DNA from: DASYLJ01 sp964404165
GTDB lineage: Bacteria > Desulfobacterota > Binatia > DP-6
NCBI GenBank assembly: GCA_964404165.1
Contig: CAYOIZ010000028.1
Span: 19,193 to 83,192, forward strand
DNA length: 64,000 nt
Direction of reading: 5' to 3'
The notes under the pieces were generated by a model. The model searched no databases. It was not told where the DNA came from and was given only the letters and a program-made list of their open reading frames with translations. Every line of letters starts with the position of its first letter. Position 1 is the stretch's first letter. A program made the position numbers and the translations under genes. This document shows, piece after piece, positions 45,841-54,932 of this stretch.

Positions 45841-46566
45841 TCAGGACCCGACGGCCAGCCGCCGCACCGAGCGCACCGGCGCCGCGAGCGGCGGCGCCAC
45901 ACGCGGCACCTCGAGCTGCGGCATGGCGGGCCCCATGAAGAGCCCCCGGAACGGATGCCCGTCCATGATCTCCGTCGCGCCGCGCACGTCGAACGAGAGC
46001 AGCTCGTGCTCGGCGTTGCCGAGCTTCTCGTAGCGCGCCGTGAGCCCGGTGCGACGGAAGCGGATCCACTCGAAGGTCCAGATGCGCTCGGGCTTGGCGC
46101 AGATGACCATGTAGTGCGACCCGACGACGTCCAGCATCTGCCGGCAGAGGTGGAAGAGGCCGAAGGACACCACCGGGATGAAGGTCTTGCTCTTGCGGTA
46201 CTCGGGGAGGATCGCGAACCGCGAGATCTCGACGGCGTGATTGGTCTGCAGGGGGAGGGGCAGGCGGAAGTACTCCTCGGCTTCGAGGGGGCCCCCCGAC
46301 CTGGGGGTCATGCGCAGGCTGCCGCACGCCTTTCCGGTCTCGAGGTCGCGCGCCAGGAGGAGCCACGACCGGCCGTCGTACTGGTCCGGGACGGGGACGC
46401 CGTAGCCGTTCCCCTCGTTGTAGACCCGGTTGCGGATGTCCATGGCCTCGGCGATCTCGGACGGGGTCTGGCAGACCGTGAACCGGAACCCGTCGAGCAG
46501 ATCGAGGGGCAGCCCGGCGTCCTGGTCGTCCTCGAGTCGGGCGGCGGTATCTGTGAGCGTGGCCAT
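45841..46566 (-). CDS. LuxI/FeeM-like N-acyl transfer synthase 1 (exosortase-associated-type acyltransferase)
   Basis: A 241-residue GNAT-fold acyltransferase of the group annotated as PEP-CTERM/exosortase-associated acyltransferase or N-acyl amino acid synthase, related to acyl-homoserine-lactone synthases. LuxI-like landmarks are present: R45/R47 and Y49 in IRNRVYNEG, D61 and YD63-64 in PDQYDGRSWLLLA, R85 in GSLRMTP, and E113/R116 in EISRFAI. It should transfer an acyl chain to an amino-containing acceptor. It is preceded by AGGAGG and a sigma-54 promoter, is divergent from kinase 1, and is followed by an RND gene. It is a paralogue of the synthase at 48834-49529. Confidence 0.78.
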   Translation of the reverse strand: MATLTDTAARLEDDQDAGLPLDLLDGFRFTVCQTPSEIAEAMDIRNRVYNEGNGYGVPVPDQYDGRSWLLLARDLETGKACGSLRMTPRSGGPLEAEEYFRLPLPLQTNHAVEISRFAILPEYRKSKTFIPVVSFGLFHLCRQMLDVVGSHYMVICAKPERIWTFEWIRFRRTGLTARYEKLGNAEHELLSFDVRGATEIMDGHPFRGLFMGPAMPQLEVPRVAPPLAAPVRSVRRLAVGS

Positions 46567-46590
46567 GTGGGTCCTCCTGCCATGCTCCAG

Positions 46591-46606
46591 TGCAACTGAC
46601 GTGCCC
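46591..46606 (-). promoter_or_regulatory. Sigma-54 (-24/-12) promoter of acyl synthase 1
   Basis: Read on the minus strand: GGGCACGTCAGTTGCA, with the invariant GG and GC separated by 10 bp and a TTGCA core. Transcription would start about 15 bp before the synthase ATG, whose AGGAGG site lies in between. Confidence 0.82.
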
Positions 46607-46646
46607 TTCCTTATGGTTGGAATCGCGCGGATTCACGCGTTTCCGG

Positions 46647-46693
46647 GAGGAACGGCCGTTCCCACCGACCCCTCATGGGCCCCCGCGTTCCCA
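46647..46693. promoter_or_regulatory. Tandem activator-binding dyads, synthase 1/kinase 1 region
   Basis: Two 18-bp dyads, GAGGAACGGCCGTTCCCA (46647-46664) and TGGGCCCCCGCGTTCCCA (46676-46693), start 29 bp apart. The near one begins 42 bp from the -24 GG of the synthase 1 promoter. The same arrangement occurs at three other promoters in the window, so I infer binding by the NtrC-type regulator encoded at 53492-54898. Confidence 0.75.
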
Positions 46694-46747
46694 GGAGACA
46701 CTGCTTGTGAGTCCCGGCGAGGCTCCGCAGAATCGGTTGGGCTCTCC

Positions 46748-48826
46748 ATGGGATACGACTGGCTCGTTCCATTGGCCGCTGCGGTGGCCAACCTGATGAT
46801 CTCCGCTTCGGTCCTGTGGCGGAGCCACCGCGATCGCACGTCCTGGATCTTCGCCGGGATGATGGACTGCATCGTGGCGTGGAACCTGTGCCTGTTCGCG
46901 CTCTACTACTTCCCGACCCCGGCCGAGGCCGAGTTCTGGAGCCGGATGGCGCGCACCGGGCTCTGCTTCGCCCCGGTCGCGTCGTACCACGCGACCCTCT
47001 CGATCGGGGCCTACGAGCACCGCGTCTGGCGCGTCCTGCTCGTCGGCGGCTACGTCGCGGCCACCCTGGTGGCCATCGCCAATCTCGCCGGGCTGCTCGT
47101 CCAGGGCGTCAAGCCGCACCAGTGGGGGTTCTATCCCGAGCCCACACCGCTCTACGGCGTCCTGACCGCGCTCATCGTCGGCTACCTGCTGCTGACGGTG
47201 GTCCTGATGACGTACGGCTACCGCCACCCGGCCTCGGCGCGCCAGCGCGTGCAGATCAAGTTCCTGTGCGTGGCGGGCCTGGTCCAGGTGCCCTTCGGCC
47301 TCACCAACCTGCTGCCGGTCTACGGCATCGAGATCTATCCGCTCGGCAGCCTCGGCTCGGTGATCTACGTCAGCATCATCGCCTACGCGATCGTGCGACA
47401 CCGGTTCATGGACCTCGACTACCTGGTGCGCAAGGTGGTCAGCTTCTCGCTCGCGTCGACCGTCGTGCTGGGCCCCGGCACCGTCGTGGTGACGCTGCTC
47501 GCCCGGCGCGTCGAGGCCAACGACCCGTTGCTGCTCGGGCTGACCGCCGCCACGCTGGCCCTGATCGCCGCGGTCCTGGTGCCCACGCTCCAGCGCGCCC
47601 TCGAGACGCGCATCCAGCGGGCCTTCTTCCCACAGCGCTTCGACTATCGCCGCCGCCTCCGCCAGTTCGCCACCACGCTCGTCCACGAGCTCGACGAGGG
47701 GCAGCTGCTCCGCCGGCTCGGCGACACGCTCACGGAGATCCTCGACCTCGAGCATGCCTACGTCTTCGCGCGCGACGAACAGGGTGGGCACCTGGCGCTC
47801 GCCTACCCGGTCCCGGCGTCGCCGCAGTGGCTGGACGACGAGCTCGTCGACGTCCTCGAGCCGCTGCACGGCCCGCTCCTCGCGGGCGAGATGGAGGTCG
47901 TGAGCCCCGCGGCCGGCGCGATCCTGCAGGCGCGGCGCTGGGAAGTGGTGATGCCACTGCGCGTGAACGACCGCCTGATCGGCCTGGTGGCCCTCGGGCC
48001 CAACAAGGACATGCGCATCGCGTCGGCCGAGGACCTGCAGCTCCTCGCCACCGTCGCCGCGGGCGCCAGCGTGGCGCTCGAGAACAGCCGCCTCTCCCGC
48101 GAGCTGCGACGTTCGGAGGTCGTGCTGCAGCGGGCCAGCAAGCTGTCGTCCCTGGGGACGCTGGCCGCCGGCATCGCGCACGAGATCCGCAACCCGCTGG
48201 TGGCGGTGAAGACGTTCCTCGATCTGCTGCCGCAGCGGCTCGACGACCGCGAGTTCGTGCTCAAGTTCCGCGAGCTCAGCCAGAGCGAGCTGCGCCGCGT
48301 GACCGACCTGATCTCCGGCCTCCTCGCCCTCGGCAAGTCGAGCACCGCCGAACGACGCACGGTCGACCTCGAGTCGTCGCTCGAGCCGGTGCTCGGGCTC
48401 ATGGAGACGGCGGCGCGCAAGCGCGAGGTGCACATGATCGTCGACCTGGCGCGCGGCCTGCCGCCGATCTGGGCCGACGCCGACCAGGTGAAGCAGATCG
48501 TGCTCAACCTGCTGCTGAACGCCATCGAGGCCAGCCCGAACGGGCGCGTGGTCCGCCTCGAGGGACGGGCTTCGGTCGCCGGCACCGTCGTGCTCGAGAT
48601 CCGCGACGAGGGCTGCGGCATCTCGCCGGAGAACCTCGAGAGCATCTTCGAGCCCTTCTTCACGACGAAGGAATCGGGGACCGGCCTCGGCCTGCCGCTC
48701 GTCCACCAGATGGTGGTGGAGCACGGCGGTGAGATCACCGTCGAGAGCGAGGTCGGCCGCGGTACGGTGTTCCGTGTCGCGCTGCCGGCCGCCGACGTGG
48801 ACGCGCTGCGCCCGACCGGGACCTGA
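46748..48826 (+). CDS. Seven-TM sensor histidine kinase 1
   Basis: A 692-residue kinase. About seven to eight N-terminal TM helices (to about residue 290, 7TM histidine-kinase sensor type) are followed by a GAF-like domain (about 320-470), HisKA with phosphoacceptor H478 in GIAHEIRNPLVAV, and HATPase (NLLLNAIEA, DEGCGIS, GTGLGLPLV). No receiver is fused. It is divergent from acyl synthase 1 and has the same length and the same H478 position as kinase 2, so it is a duplicate. The membrane-embedded sensor would suit a lipophilic ligand. The likely partner is the NtrC-type regulator nearby. Confidence 0.88.
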   Translation: MGYDWLVPLAAAVANLMISASVLWRSHRDRTSWIFAGMMDCIVAWNLCLFALYYFPTPAEAEFWSRMARTGLCFAPVASYHATLSIGAYEHRVWRVLLVGGYVAATLVAIANLAGLLVQGVKPHQWGFYPEPTPLYGVLTALIVGYLLLTVVLMTYGYRHPASARQRVQIKFLCVAGLVQVPFGLTNLLPVYGIEIYPLGSLGSVIYVSIIAYAIVRHRFMDLDYLVRKVVSFSLASTVVLGPGTVVVTLLARRVEANDPLLLGLTAATLALIAAVLVPTLQRALETRIQRAFFPQRFDYRRRLRQFATTLVHELDEGQLLRRLGDTLTEILDLEHAYVFARDEQGGHLALAYPVPASPQWLDDELVDVLEPLHGPLLAGEMEVVSPAAGAILQARRWEVVMPLRVNDRLIGLVALGPNKDMRIASAEDLQLLATVAAGASVALENSRLSRELRRSEVVLQRASKLSSLGTLAAGIAHEIRNPLVAVKTFLDLLPQRLDDREFVLKFRELSQSELRRVTDLISGLLALGKSSTAERRTVDLESSLEPVLGLMETAARKREVHMIVDLARGLPPIWADADQVKQIVLNLLLNAIEASPNGRVVRLEGRASVAGTVVLEIRDEGCGISPENLESIFEPFFTTKESGTGLGLPLVHQMVVEHGGEITVESEVGRGTVFRVALPAADVDALRPTGT

Positions 48827-48833
48827 GCGCCGC

Positions 48834-49529
48834 TCAGCCGGTACGCGCGACGACGGGCGGAGGCACGACGATCTCCGGATCGTCGGACTCCATGAAGAAC
48901 TCCCAGAAGCGGTGGCGTCCGCGGGAGTTCTCGATGGCACTTCCCACCCGGCTCACGAGGAGCTCGTGGAGCGCGCCGTCGAGCGCCCGGTACGGGGCGC
49001 TGCGTCCGGTGCGCTCGAAGCCGATCCACTCGTAGGTCGAGACGCGCTCCGGCTTGGCGCACACGACGACCGTGTCGATACCGAGCCGGACCACGTAGCG
49101 GATACAGAGCTTGAAGAGGCCGAGGGCGACCGCCGGCAGGAAGCGCGGACCGGTGCGATGGGACGGCAGGATCGCGAAGCGCGTCACCTCGACGACGCGA
49201 CCGCTCGTCAGTGATGGGGGCAGCAGGAAGTACTGGGTGGCCTCGAGCGGACCCGCAGCCTGGGGCGTCATCCGGAGCGAGCCCACGGCCTCGCCGGTGG
49301 CCGCATCCTCCGCCAGCAGCATCCAGGAGTGCGCGTCGTAGGCGTCCGGGATCGCCACGTCGTAGCCGCACTCGTCGCGATACACCCGGCGGCGCACGTC
49401 GAGCGCACGGCGGACGTCCTCTGGGGATTCGCACACCCGGAACCGGTAGCCACGCAGCAGTCCACGCAGATGGCCGTCGCGCCGGACGGACCTGGCGCGA
49501 ACCGGGCGTTGGTCCAGGTGCGGTGTCAT
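48834..49529 (-). CDS. LuxI/FeeM-like N-acyl transfer synthase 2
   Basis: A 231-residue paralogue of synthase 1 with the same landmarks: R46-R48 and Y50 (VRRRVYRDE), D62 and YD64-65 (PDAYDAHSWMLLA), R86 (GSLRMTP), and E114/R117 (VEVTRFAI). Its N and C termini differ from synthase 1, so acceptor or chain specificity may differ. The ATG at 49529 is chosen because it lies about 17 bp downstream of the start expected from the sigma-54 promoter; earlier starts would be upstream of the transcript. It converges with kinase 1 (stops 8 bp apart) and diverges from kinase 2. Confidence 0.76.
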   Translation of the reverse strand: MTPHLDQRPVRARSVRRDGHLRGLLRGYRFRVCESPEDVRRALDVRRRVYRDECGYDVAIPDAYDAHSWMLLAEDAATGEAVGSLRMTPQAAGPLEATQYFLLPPSLTSGRVVEVTRFAILPSHRTGPRFLPAVALGLFKLCIRYVVRLGIDTVVVCAKPERVSTYEWIGFERTGRSAPYRALDGALHELLVSRVGSAIENSRGRHRFWEFFMESDDPEIVVPPPVVARTG

Positions 49530-49555
49530 TCCTGCAGTTCCCCTCGAGACGGCAG

Positions 49556-49571
49556 AGCAACCCCCATGCCG
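49556..49571 (-). promoter_or_regulatory. Sigma-54 (-24/-12) promoter of acyl synthase 2
   Basis: Minus-strand CGGCATGGGGGTTGCT keeps GG-N10-GC with a TTGC core. It is centred about 34 bp upstream of the synthase 2 ATG. Confidence 0.75.
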
Positions 49572-49612
49572 CCGTCCCGGTGTGCACCGCATTCGGCCCG
49601 CACGCCGCCAGG

Positions 49613-49660
49613 TGGGAACCGCGGTTCCCAACCGATATCGAATGGGACCCACGGTTCGCA
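49613..49660. promoter_or_regulatory. Tandem activator-binding dyads, synthase 2/kinase 2 region
   Basis: TGGGAACCGCGGTTCCCA (49613-49630), a perfect 18-bp palindrome, and TGGGACCCACGGTTCGCA (49643-49660) start 30 bp apart. The near site begins 43 bp from the -24 GG. The best-conserved copy of the motif. Confidence 0.8.
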
Positions 49661-49718
49661 TGCACCCCACATGCTCGGCTTGTGAGTGCGGCGGTACACC
49701 GGACAATCGAGATCAGCG

Positions 49719-51797
49719 ATGCAGTATCACGCGGCCGTCCCGCTCCTTGCGGCGGTGGCGAACCTGGTCATCTGCGGCTCCGTGGTTCGACGGGGCCGCT
49801 CCCGGATGACCATGGCGTTCGCCTGGATGACCGTCTGCATGGTCAGCTGGAACCTCGACATCTTCGCGCTGTACCACTTCGCCGACCCTGCGGCGGCCGA
49901 GTGGTGGAGCCGGGTGTTCCGCATCGGCATCTGCTTCGCCCCGGTGGCGTCGCTGCACGGCGCGCTCGTCCTGGTGGGCTCATGGGGACGCGGCTGGCGC
50001 CTGCTCCTCGGCGCGGGCTACGCGCTCGCCGCGCTGCTCGCCATGGCCAACATGGCGGGCTGGCTCGTGCGCGGCGTCTCGCCGCACCCGTGGGGCTGGT
50101 ACATCGAGCCCACGCCGCTCTACGGCGTGCTGTCGACGCTGATCGTCGTCTTCCTGCTGCTCACCGTCGAGCGCGTCTGGTACGCCTTCCGGCACTCGGC
50201 GTCGCCGCGCAGCCGCGTGCAGGCGAAGTTCTGGCTGCTGGCGGGCGGCGTGCAGATTCCGTTCGGCCTCACCAACCTCCTGCCGGTCTACGGCATCGAC
50301 GTGTACCCGCTCGGCAACGTCGGCAACGTCCTCTACGTCGGCATCATCGGCTACGCCATCGCCCGCCACCGCCTGATGGACGTCGACTACGTCGTCCGCA
50401 AGCTCGTGAGCTTCTCGCTGGCGTTGAGCGTCGTCCTCGTGCCGGGCGGCGTGGCGCTCTATGCCGTCGCCAGCGCCACGCCGGCACTGCCGCCGCTGGT
50501 GCAGGTGGTCGCCGCCGAGCTCCTGATGGTGGTCGGGCTGCTCGTCGTGCCCGCGCTGCAGGCGGGGCTCGAGACGCGCGTGCAGCGCGCCTTCTTCGCG
50601 CGGCGCTTCGACGCGCGACGGCGCCTGCGTGAGCTGGCGAGCGAGCTCGTGCACATCCTCGACGAGCCCACGCTGGTGACGCGTCTCGGTGACGGCCTCA
50701 CCGACATCATCGACGCCGAGCCGTGCGAGATCTTCCTGCGTGACGATCAGACCCGCCACCTGCTGCGCGTCCATCCGTCCAATGGCGACGGCGACGATCT
50801 GCTGCCCGATGCGGTCGCGGAGGCACTCGAAGCCATCGGCGAGCCGGTGCTCACGGCCGAGCTCGAGAGCGGCTGGCCCGACGCGGCCACGCCATTGCGG
50901 CTGCGTGGCGTCGAGCTGGCGGTACCGTTGCGGATCGAGAGCCGCCTCACCGGCGTCATCCTCCTCGGCGCGAACCGCGAGTACCGCATCTACTCGGGGG
51001 AGGACATCACGCTGCTCTCGACGGTGGCGGGTGGCGCCAGCGTCGCGCTCGAGAACAGCCGGCTGTCGCGCGAGCTGCGCCGCTCCGAGGTGGTGCTCCA
51101 GCGCGCCAATCGGCTGTCGTCGCTCGGCATGCTGGCCGCCGGCATCGCGCACGAGATCCGCAACCCGCTGGTCGCCGTGAAGACGTTCCTCGACCTCCTG
51201 CCACAGCGTCTCCACGACGCCGAGTTCCTCGGCGAGTTCCGCGAGCTCAGTCAGAGCGAGCTGCGGCGCGTGAACGACCTCATCAGCGACCTGCTGGCGC
51301 TCGGCAAGTCGACGACGGCGCAGCGACGCGCCATCGACCTCGCCGGCACGCTCGAGCCCGTCGTCCGCCTCATGGAGGCGCCGGCCCGCAAGCGCCAGAT
51401 CGAGATCGCCATCGACATCGACCCGGCCCTCCCGTCGGTGTGGGCCGATCCGGATCAGCTGAAGCAGATCGCGCTCAACCTGCTGCTGAATGCCATCGAC
51501 GCCGGTCCACCCGGCAGTACGGTCTCGCTCACCGCGCACGCCCGCGACGGCGCGATGGCCTCGCTCGAGTTCCACGACGACGGCGGCGGCATCCCGGCCG
51601 AGCACCTCGAGAACATCTTCGAGCCGTTCTTCACCACCAAGGAGGCGGGGACCGGGCTCGGCCTGCCGCTCGTCCACCAGATGGTCGTCGAGCACGGCGG
51701 CGAGATCACGGTCGACAGCGATCCCGGGCGCGGCACCACCTTCCACGTCTCGCTGCCGCTCGCCGAGACGTCGCCGCTGCGGCGCACCGGCACCTGA
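49719..51797 (+). CDS. Seven-TM sensor histidine kinase 2
   Basis: A 692-residue paralogue of kinase 1, collinear throughout: N-terminal multi-TM sensor, GAF-like domain, HisKA with H478 (GIAHEIRNPLVAV) and HATPase (NLLLNAIDA, DDGGGIP, GTGLGLPLV). Both proteins end in R-x-TGT. Divergence is greatest in the sensor loops and the GAF-like region, as expected if the two sense different ligands. It is divergent from synthase 2 and followed by the ketosynthase gene. Confidence 0.88.
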   Translation: MQYHAAVPLLAAVANLVICGSVVRRGRSRMTMAFAWMTVCMVSWNLDIFALYHFADPAAAEWWSRVFRIGICFAPVASLHGALVLVGSWGRGWRLLLGAGYALAALLAMANMAGWLVRGVSPHPWGWYIEPTPLYGVLSTLIVVFLLLTVERVWYAFRHSASPRSRVQAKFWLLAGGVQIPFGLTNLLPVYGIDVYPLGNVGNVLYVGIIGYAIARHRLMDVDYVVRKLVSFSLALSVVLVPGGVALYAVASATPALPPLVQVVAAELLMVVGLLVVPALQAGLETRVQRAFFARRFDARRRLRELASELVHILDEPTLVTRLGDGLTDIIDAEPCEIFLRDDQTRHLLRVHPSNGDGDDLLPDAVAEALEAIGEPVLTAELESGWPDAATPLRLRGVELAVPLRIESRLTGVILLGANREYRIYSGEDITLLSTVAGGASVALENSRLSRELRRSEVVLQRANRLSSLGMLAAGIAHEIRNPLVAVKTFLDLLPQRLHDAEFLGEFRELSQSELRRVNDLISDLLALGKSTTAQRRAIDLAGTLEPVVRLMEAPARKRQIEIAIDIDPALPSVWADPDQLKQIALNLLLNAIDAGPPGSTVSLTAHARDGAMASLEFHDDGGGIPAEHLENIFEPFFTTKEAGTGLGLPLVHQMVVEHGGEITVDSDPGRGTTFHVSLPLAETSPLRRTGT

Positions 51798-51800
51798 CGC

Positions 51801-51848
51801 CGGGAACGGCGGGGCCCTGCGCTGCCCCGGTGGGAACCGGCGTTCGGC
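51801..51848 (+). promoter_or_regulatory. Tandem activator-binding dyads upstream of the ketosynthase
   Basis: CGGGAACGGCGGGGCCCT (51801-51818) and TGGGAACCGGCGTTCGGC (51831-51848) start 30 bp apart. They are more degenerate than the other three pairs but have the same spacing and end 44 bp before the -24 GG. They begin 4 bp after the kinase 2 stop codon. Confidence 0.62.
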
Positions 51849-51890
51849 GTAACCCACGGTGATTCGTCAGTCCGTCCGTGCACCCACCGC

Positions 51891-51906
51891 CGGTATGGCA
51901 GTTGCT
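51891..51906 (+). promoter_or_regulatory. Sigma-54 (-24/-12) promoter of the ketosynthase
   Basis: CGGTATGGCAGTTGCT has GG-N10-GC and the TTGCT core. Transcription would begin near 51917, which supports the ATG at 51937 as the true ketosynthase start and excludes the longer frame from 51859. Confidence 0.72.
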
Positions 51907-51936
51907 ATATCGGCACTGGCCGCGAGCAGCACCACG

Positions 51937-53235
51937 ATGAACACCGGATTGTCGCAGATCGTCGAGCAGGACCGTGTCGCTTCGGTCGCCGATACCGCCC
52001 CCCGGCGGGTCGTGGTCACCGGGCTCGGCATCATCGCCGGCTCGGGTGCCGGGCCCGACGCGCTCTGGGCGCACCTGATCGATGGTCGCTCCGCGTCGCG
52101 TCCGCTGAGCCGCTTCGAGGTCTCCGACCACGGCGTCCAGATCGCCGTCGAGGTCCCCGACTTCAGGCCGCGCGACTTCATGACGGCCGCGAAGGCGCGC
52201 AGCGCCGGCCGGTTCAGCCAGCTCACGATCGCCGCCGCCCGCCTCGCCGTGGAGGACGCGCGTATGCCGCTGTCCTCACTCGCCTCGCCGCGCGCCGGAT
52301 TCTTCGTCGGCACGGCCATGGGTGCGGTCGGCGTCAGCGAGGAGCAGTCTGCCGACTTCCACGAGCGCGGCGCCCGCTCCATCGACCGCAGCTTTCCCTT
52401 CTGCGCGTCGCCGCACTCCGCGGCGACCCTTGCCGCCAGCGACTACGCCATCGGCGGACCGGTGGCGAGCCTGTGCTCCGAATGCCCTGCCGGGCTCGAC
52501 GCCGTCGCCACCGCCTGGGGTCGCCTGCGCAGCGGCGAGCTCGACGTCGCGCTCGCCGGCGGCGCGGACGCACCGCTCTCCCCCGTGCTCTTCACCGGCT
52601 ATGCGCGCGCCGGCGTGCTCGCCACCGACGTCGGGCCGCCCGACGCCTGCGGGCGGCCGTTCGACCGCCGTCGCAGCGGCTTCGTCCTGGGCGAGGCGGG
52701 CGCGCTGCTGGCCCTCGAGAGCCTCGAGCATGCGCGTGCCCGCGGCGCGCGCATCTATGGCGAGCTGGCGGGCTTCGGCTACGGACGCGACCGACCGACG
52801 TTCGTGCCGACGGCCAACCCCACCGGCGAGGGCATCCTCGCCGCCGCGCTGGGCGCCCTCGAAGCGAGCCACCTGGCCCCGTTCGACCTGGAGCTCGTGA
52901 GCGCCCACGCCAACGGGCTGCGCAGCACCGACCTCGCGGAGATCCGCGCGCTGCGCACGCTGCTCGGCTCGCGACGGGGCAGCGTGCCGGTGACGTCGAT
53001 CAAGGGCGCGCTCGGCCATCCGCTGGCGGCTGCCGGCGTGCTGCAGCTCGCGGCGGCCCTGCTGACCCTGTCGCACGGCATCGTCCCGGTGACGCGCAAC
53101 TGCGACGACCTCGACCTGGAGTGCGATCTCGACGTCGTGCGACGCGCCCCCCGTCTCGCCCGCGTCGCCACCGCGCTCGCCACCGCCCACGGCTTCGGTG
53201 GCAGCACCACGGCGGTGATCGCGCGAAGACTCTGA
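51937..53235 (+). CDS. Beta-ketoacyl synthase (FabF-like)
   Basis: A 432-residue thiolase-fold ketosynthase. The N terminus RRVVVTGLGIIAGSG is typical of FabF. The active-site Cys is in an atypical context (CSECPAGLDA), and the two histidines are in SAHANGLRSTD and SIKGALGHPLAAAG, so the C-H-H triad is intact. It could extend or remodel an acyl chain for the neighbouring acyl synthases, or be part of a small polyketide-like pathway. It is transcribed from a sigma-54 promoter with activator dyads. No acyl carrier protein gene was seen nearby. Confidence 0.82.
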   Translation: MNTGLSQIVEQDRVASVADTAPRRVVVTGLGIIAGSGAGPDALWAHLIDGRSASRPLSRFEVSDHGVQIAVEVPDFRPRDFMTAAKARSAGRFSQLTIAAARLAVEDARMPLSSLASPRAGFFVGTAMGAVGVSEEQSADFHERGARSIDRSFPFCASPHSAATLAASDYAIGGPVASLCSECPAGLDAVATAWGRLRSGELDVALAGGADAPLSPVLFTGYARAGVLATDVGPPDACGRPFDRRRSGFVLGEAGALLALESLEHARARGARIYGELAGFGYGRDRPTFVPTANPTGEGILAAALGALEASHLAPFDLELVSAHANGLRSTDLAEIRALRTLLGSRRGSVPVTSIKGALGHPLAAAGVLQLAAALLTLSHGIVPVTRNCDDLDLECDLDVVRRAPRLARVATALATAHGFGGSTTAVIARRL

Positions 53236-53237
53236 CT

Positions 53238-53489
53238 CGGCCCAAGACCATGTCTTGGGCCGGAAAAGACCGCGAGCGTGGAGCGACGATATCCGCGCGA
53301 CCTCGGTGTCGCGGCCGGCGAAGCCGGCGCTCCATGGGAAGCACGCATGGGAACGGAGCACGCGGCGAGCCGGCGTCAGCGATCGGAGCAGTATGGTGCG
53401 CCGGCTTCGCCGGCCGCACCATACTGGTCGCACGCGACGTGCCGCCCCACGCTCGCGTCCCCCCCGACCCAAGACATGGTCTTGGGTCG
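53238..53489. repeat. Dispersed ~100-bp hairpin repeat, copies B and C in inverted pair
   Basis: Copy B (from 53238, plus orientation) opens with the stem CGGCCCAAGAC-CAT-GTCTTGGGCCG, directly after the ketosynthase stop. Copy C (ending 53489, minus orientation) opens with CGACCCAAGAC-ATG-GTCTTGGGTCG, 2 bp from the regulator stop. Both continue with CGCGAGCGTGG, a GCGACC-like block and the CGGCCGGCGAAGCCGGCG dyad, as in copy A at 25647. Together they fill the gap between convergent genes and could end both transcripts. Confidence 0.85.
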
Positions 53490-53491
53490 CC

Positions 53492-54898
<1,407 letters not shown>

Positions 54899-54932
54899 GC
54901 GCGCAATCTATCGGCTTCCGCCGACGACGCTG

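Noticed and set aside
43639..46599. 986-codon plus-strand frame opposite the RND and acyl synthase genes
   Set aside because: Low-complexity His/Arg/Asp-rich translation with no recognisable family; it mirrors the codon pattern of the minus-strand RND gene.
45841..49529. PEP-CTERM/exosortase protein-sorting locus
   Set aside because: The acyltransferases and the regulatory pair resemble exosortase-associated families, but no exosortase, PEP-CTERM tail or exopolysaccharide gene is in the window, so the sorting function is not claimed.
53330..53360. Extra TGGGAA half-sites (CATGGGAAGC, CATGGGAACGG)
   Set aside because: They lie inside the dispersed repeat pair, lack the GTTCCC half and any -24/-12 element at the required distance.
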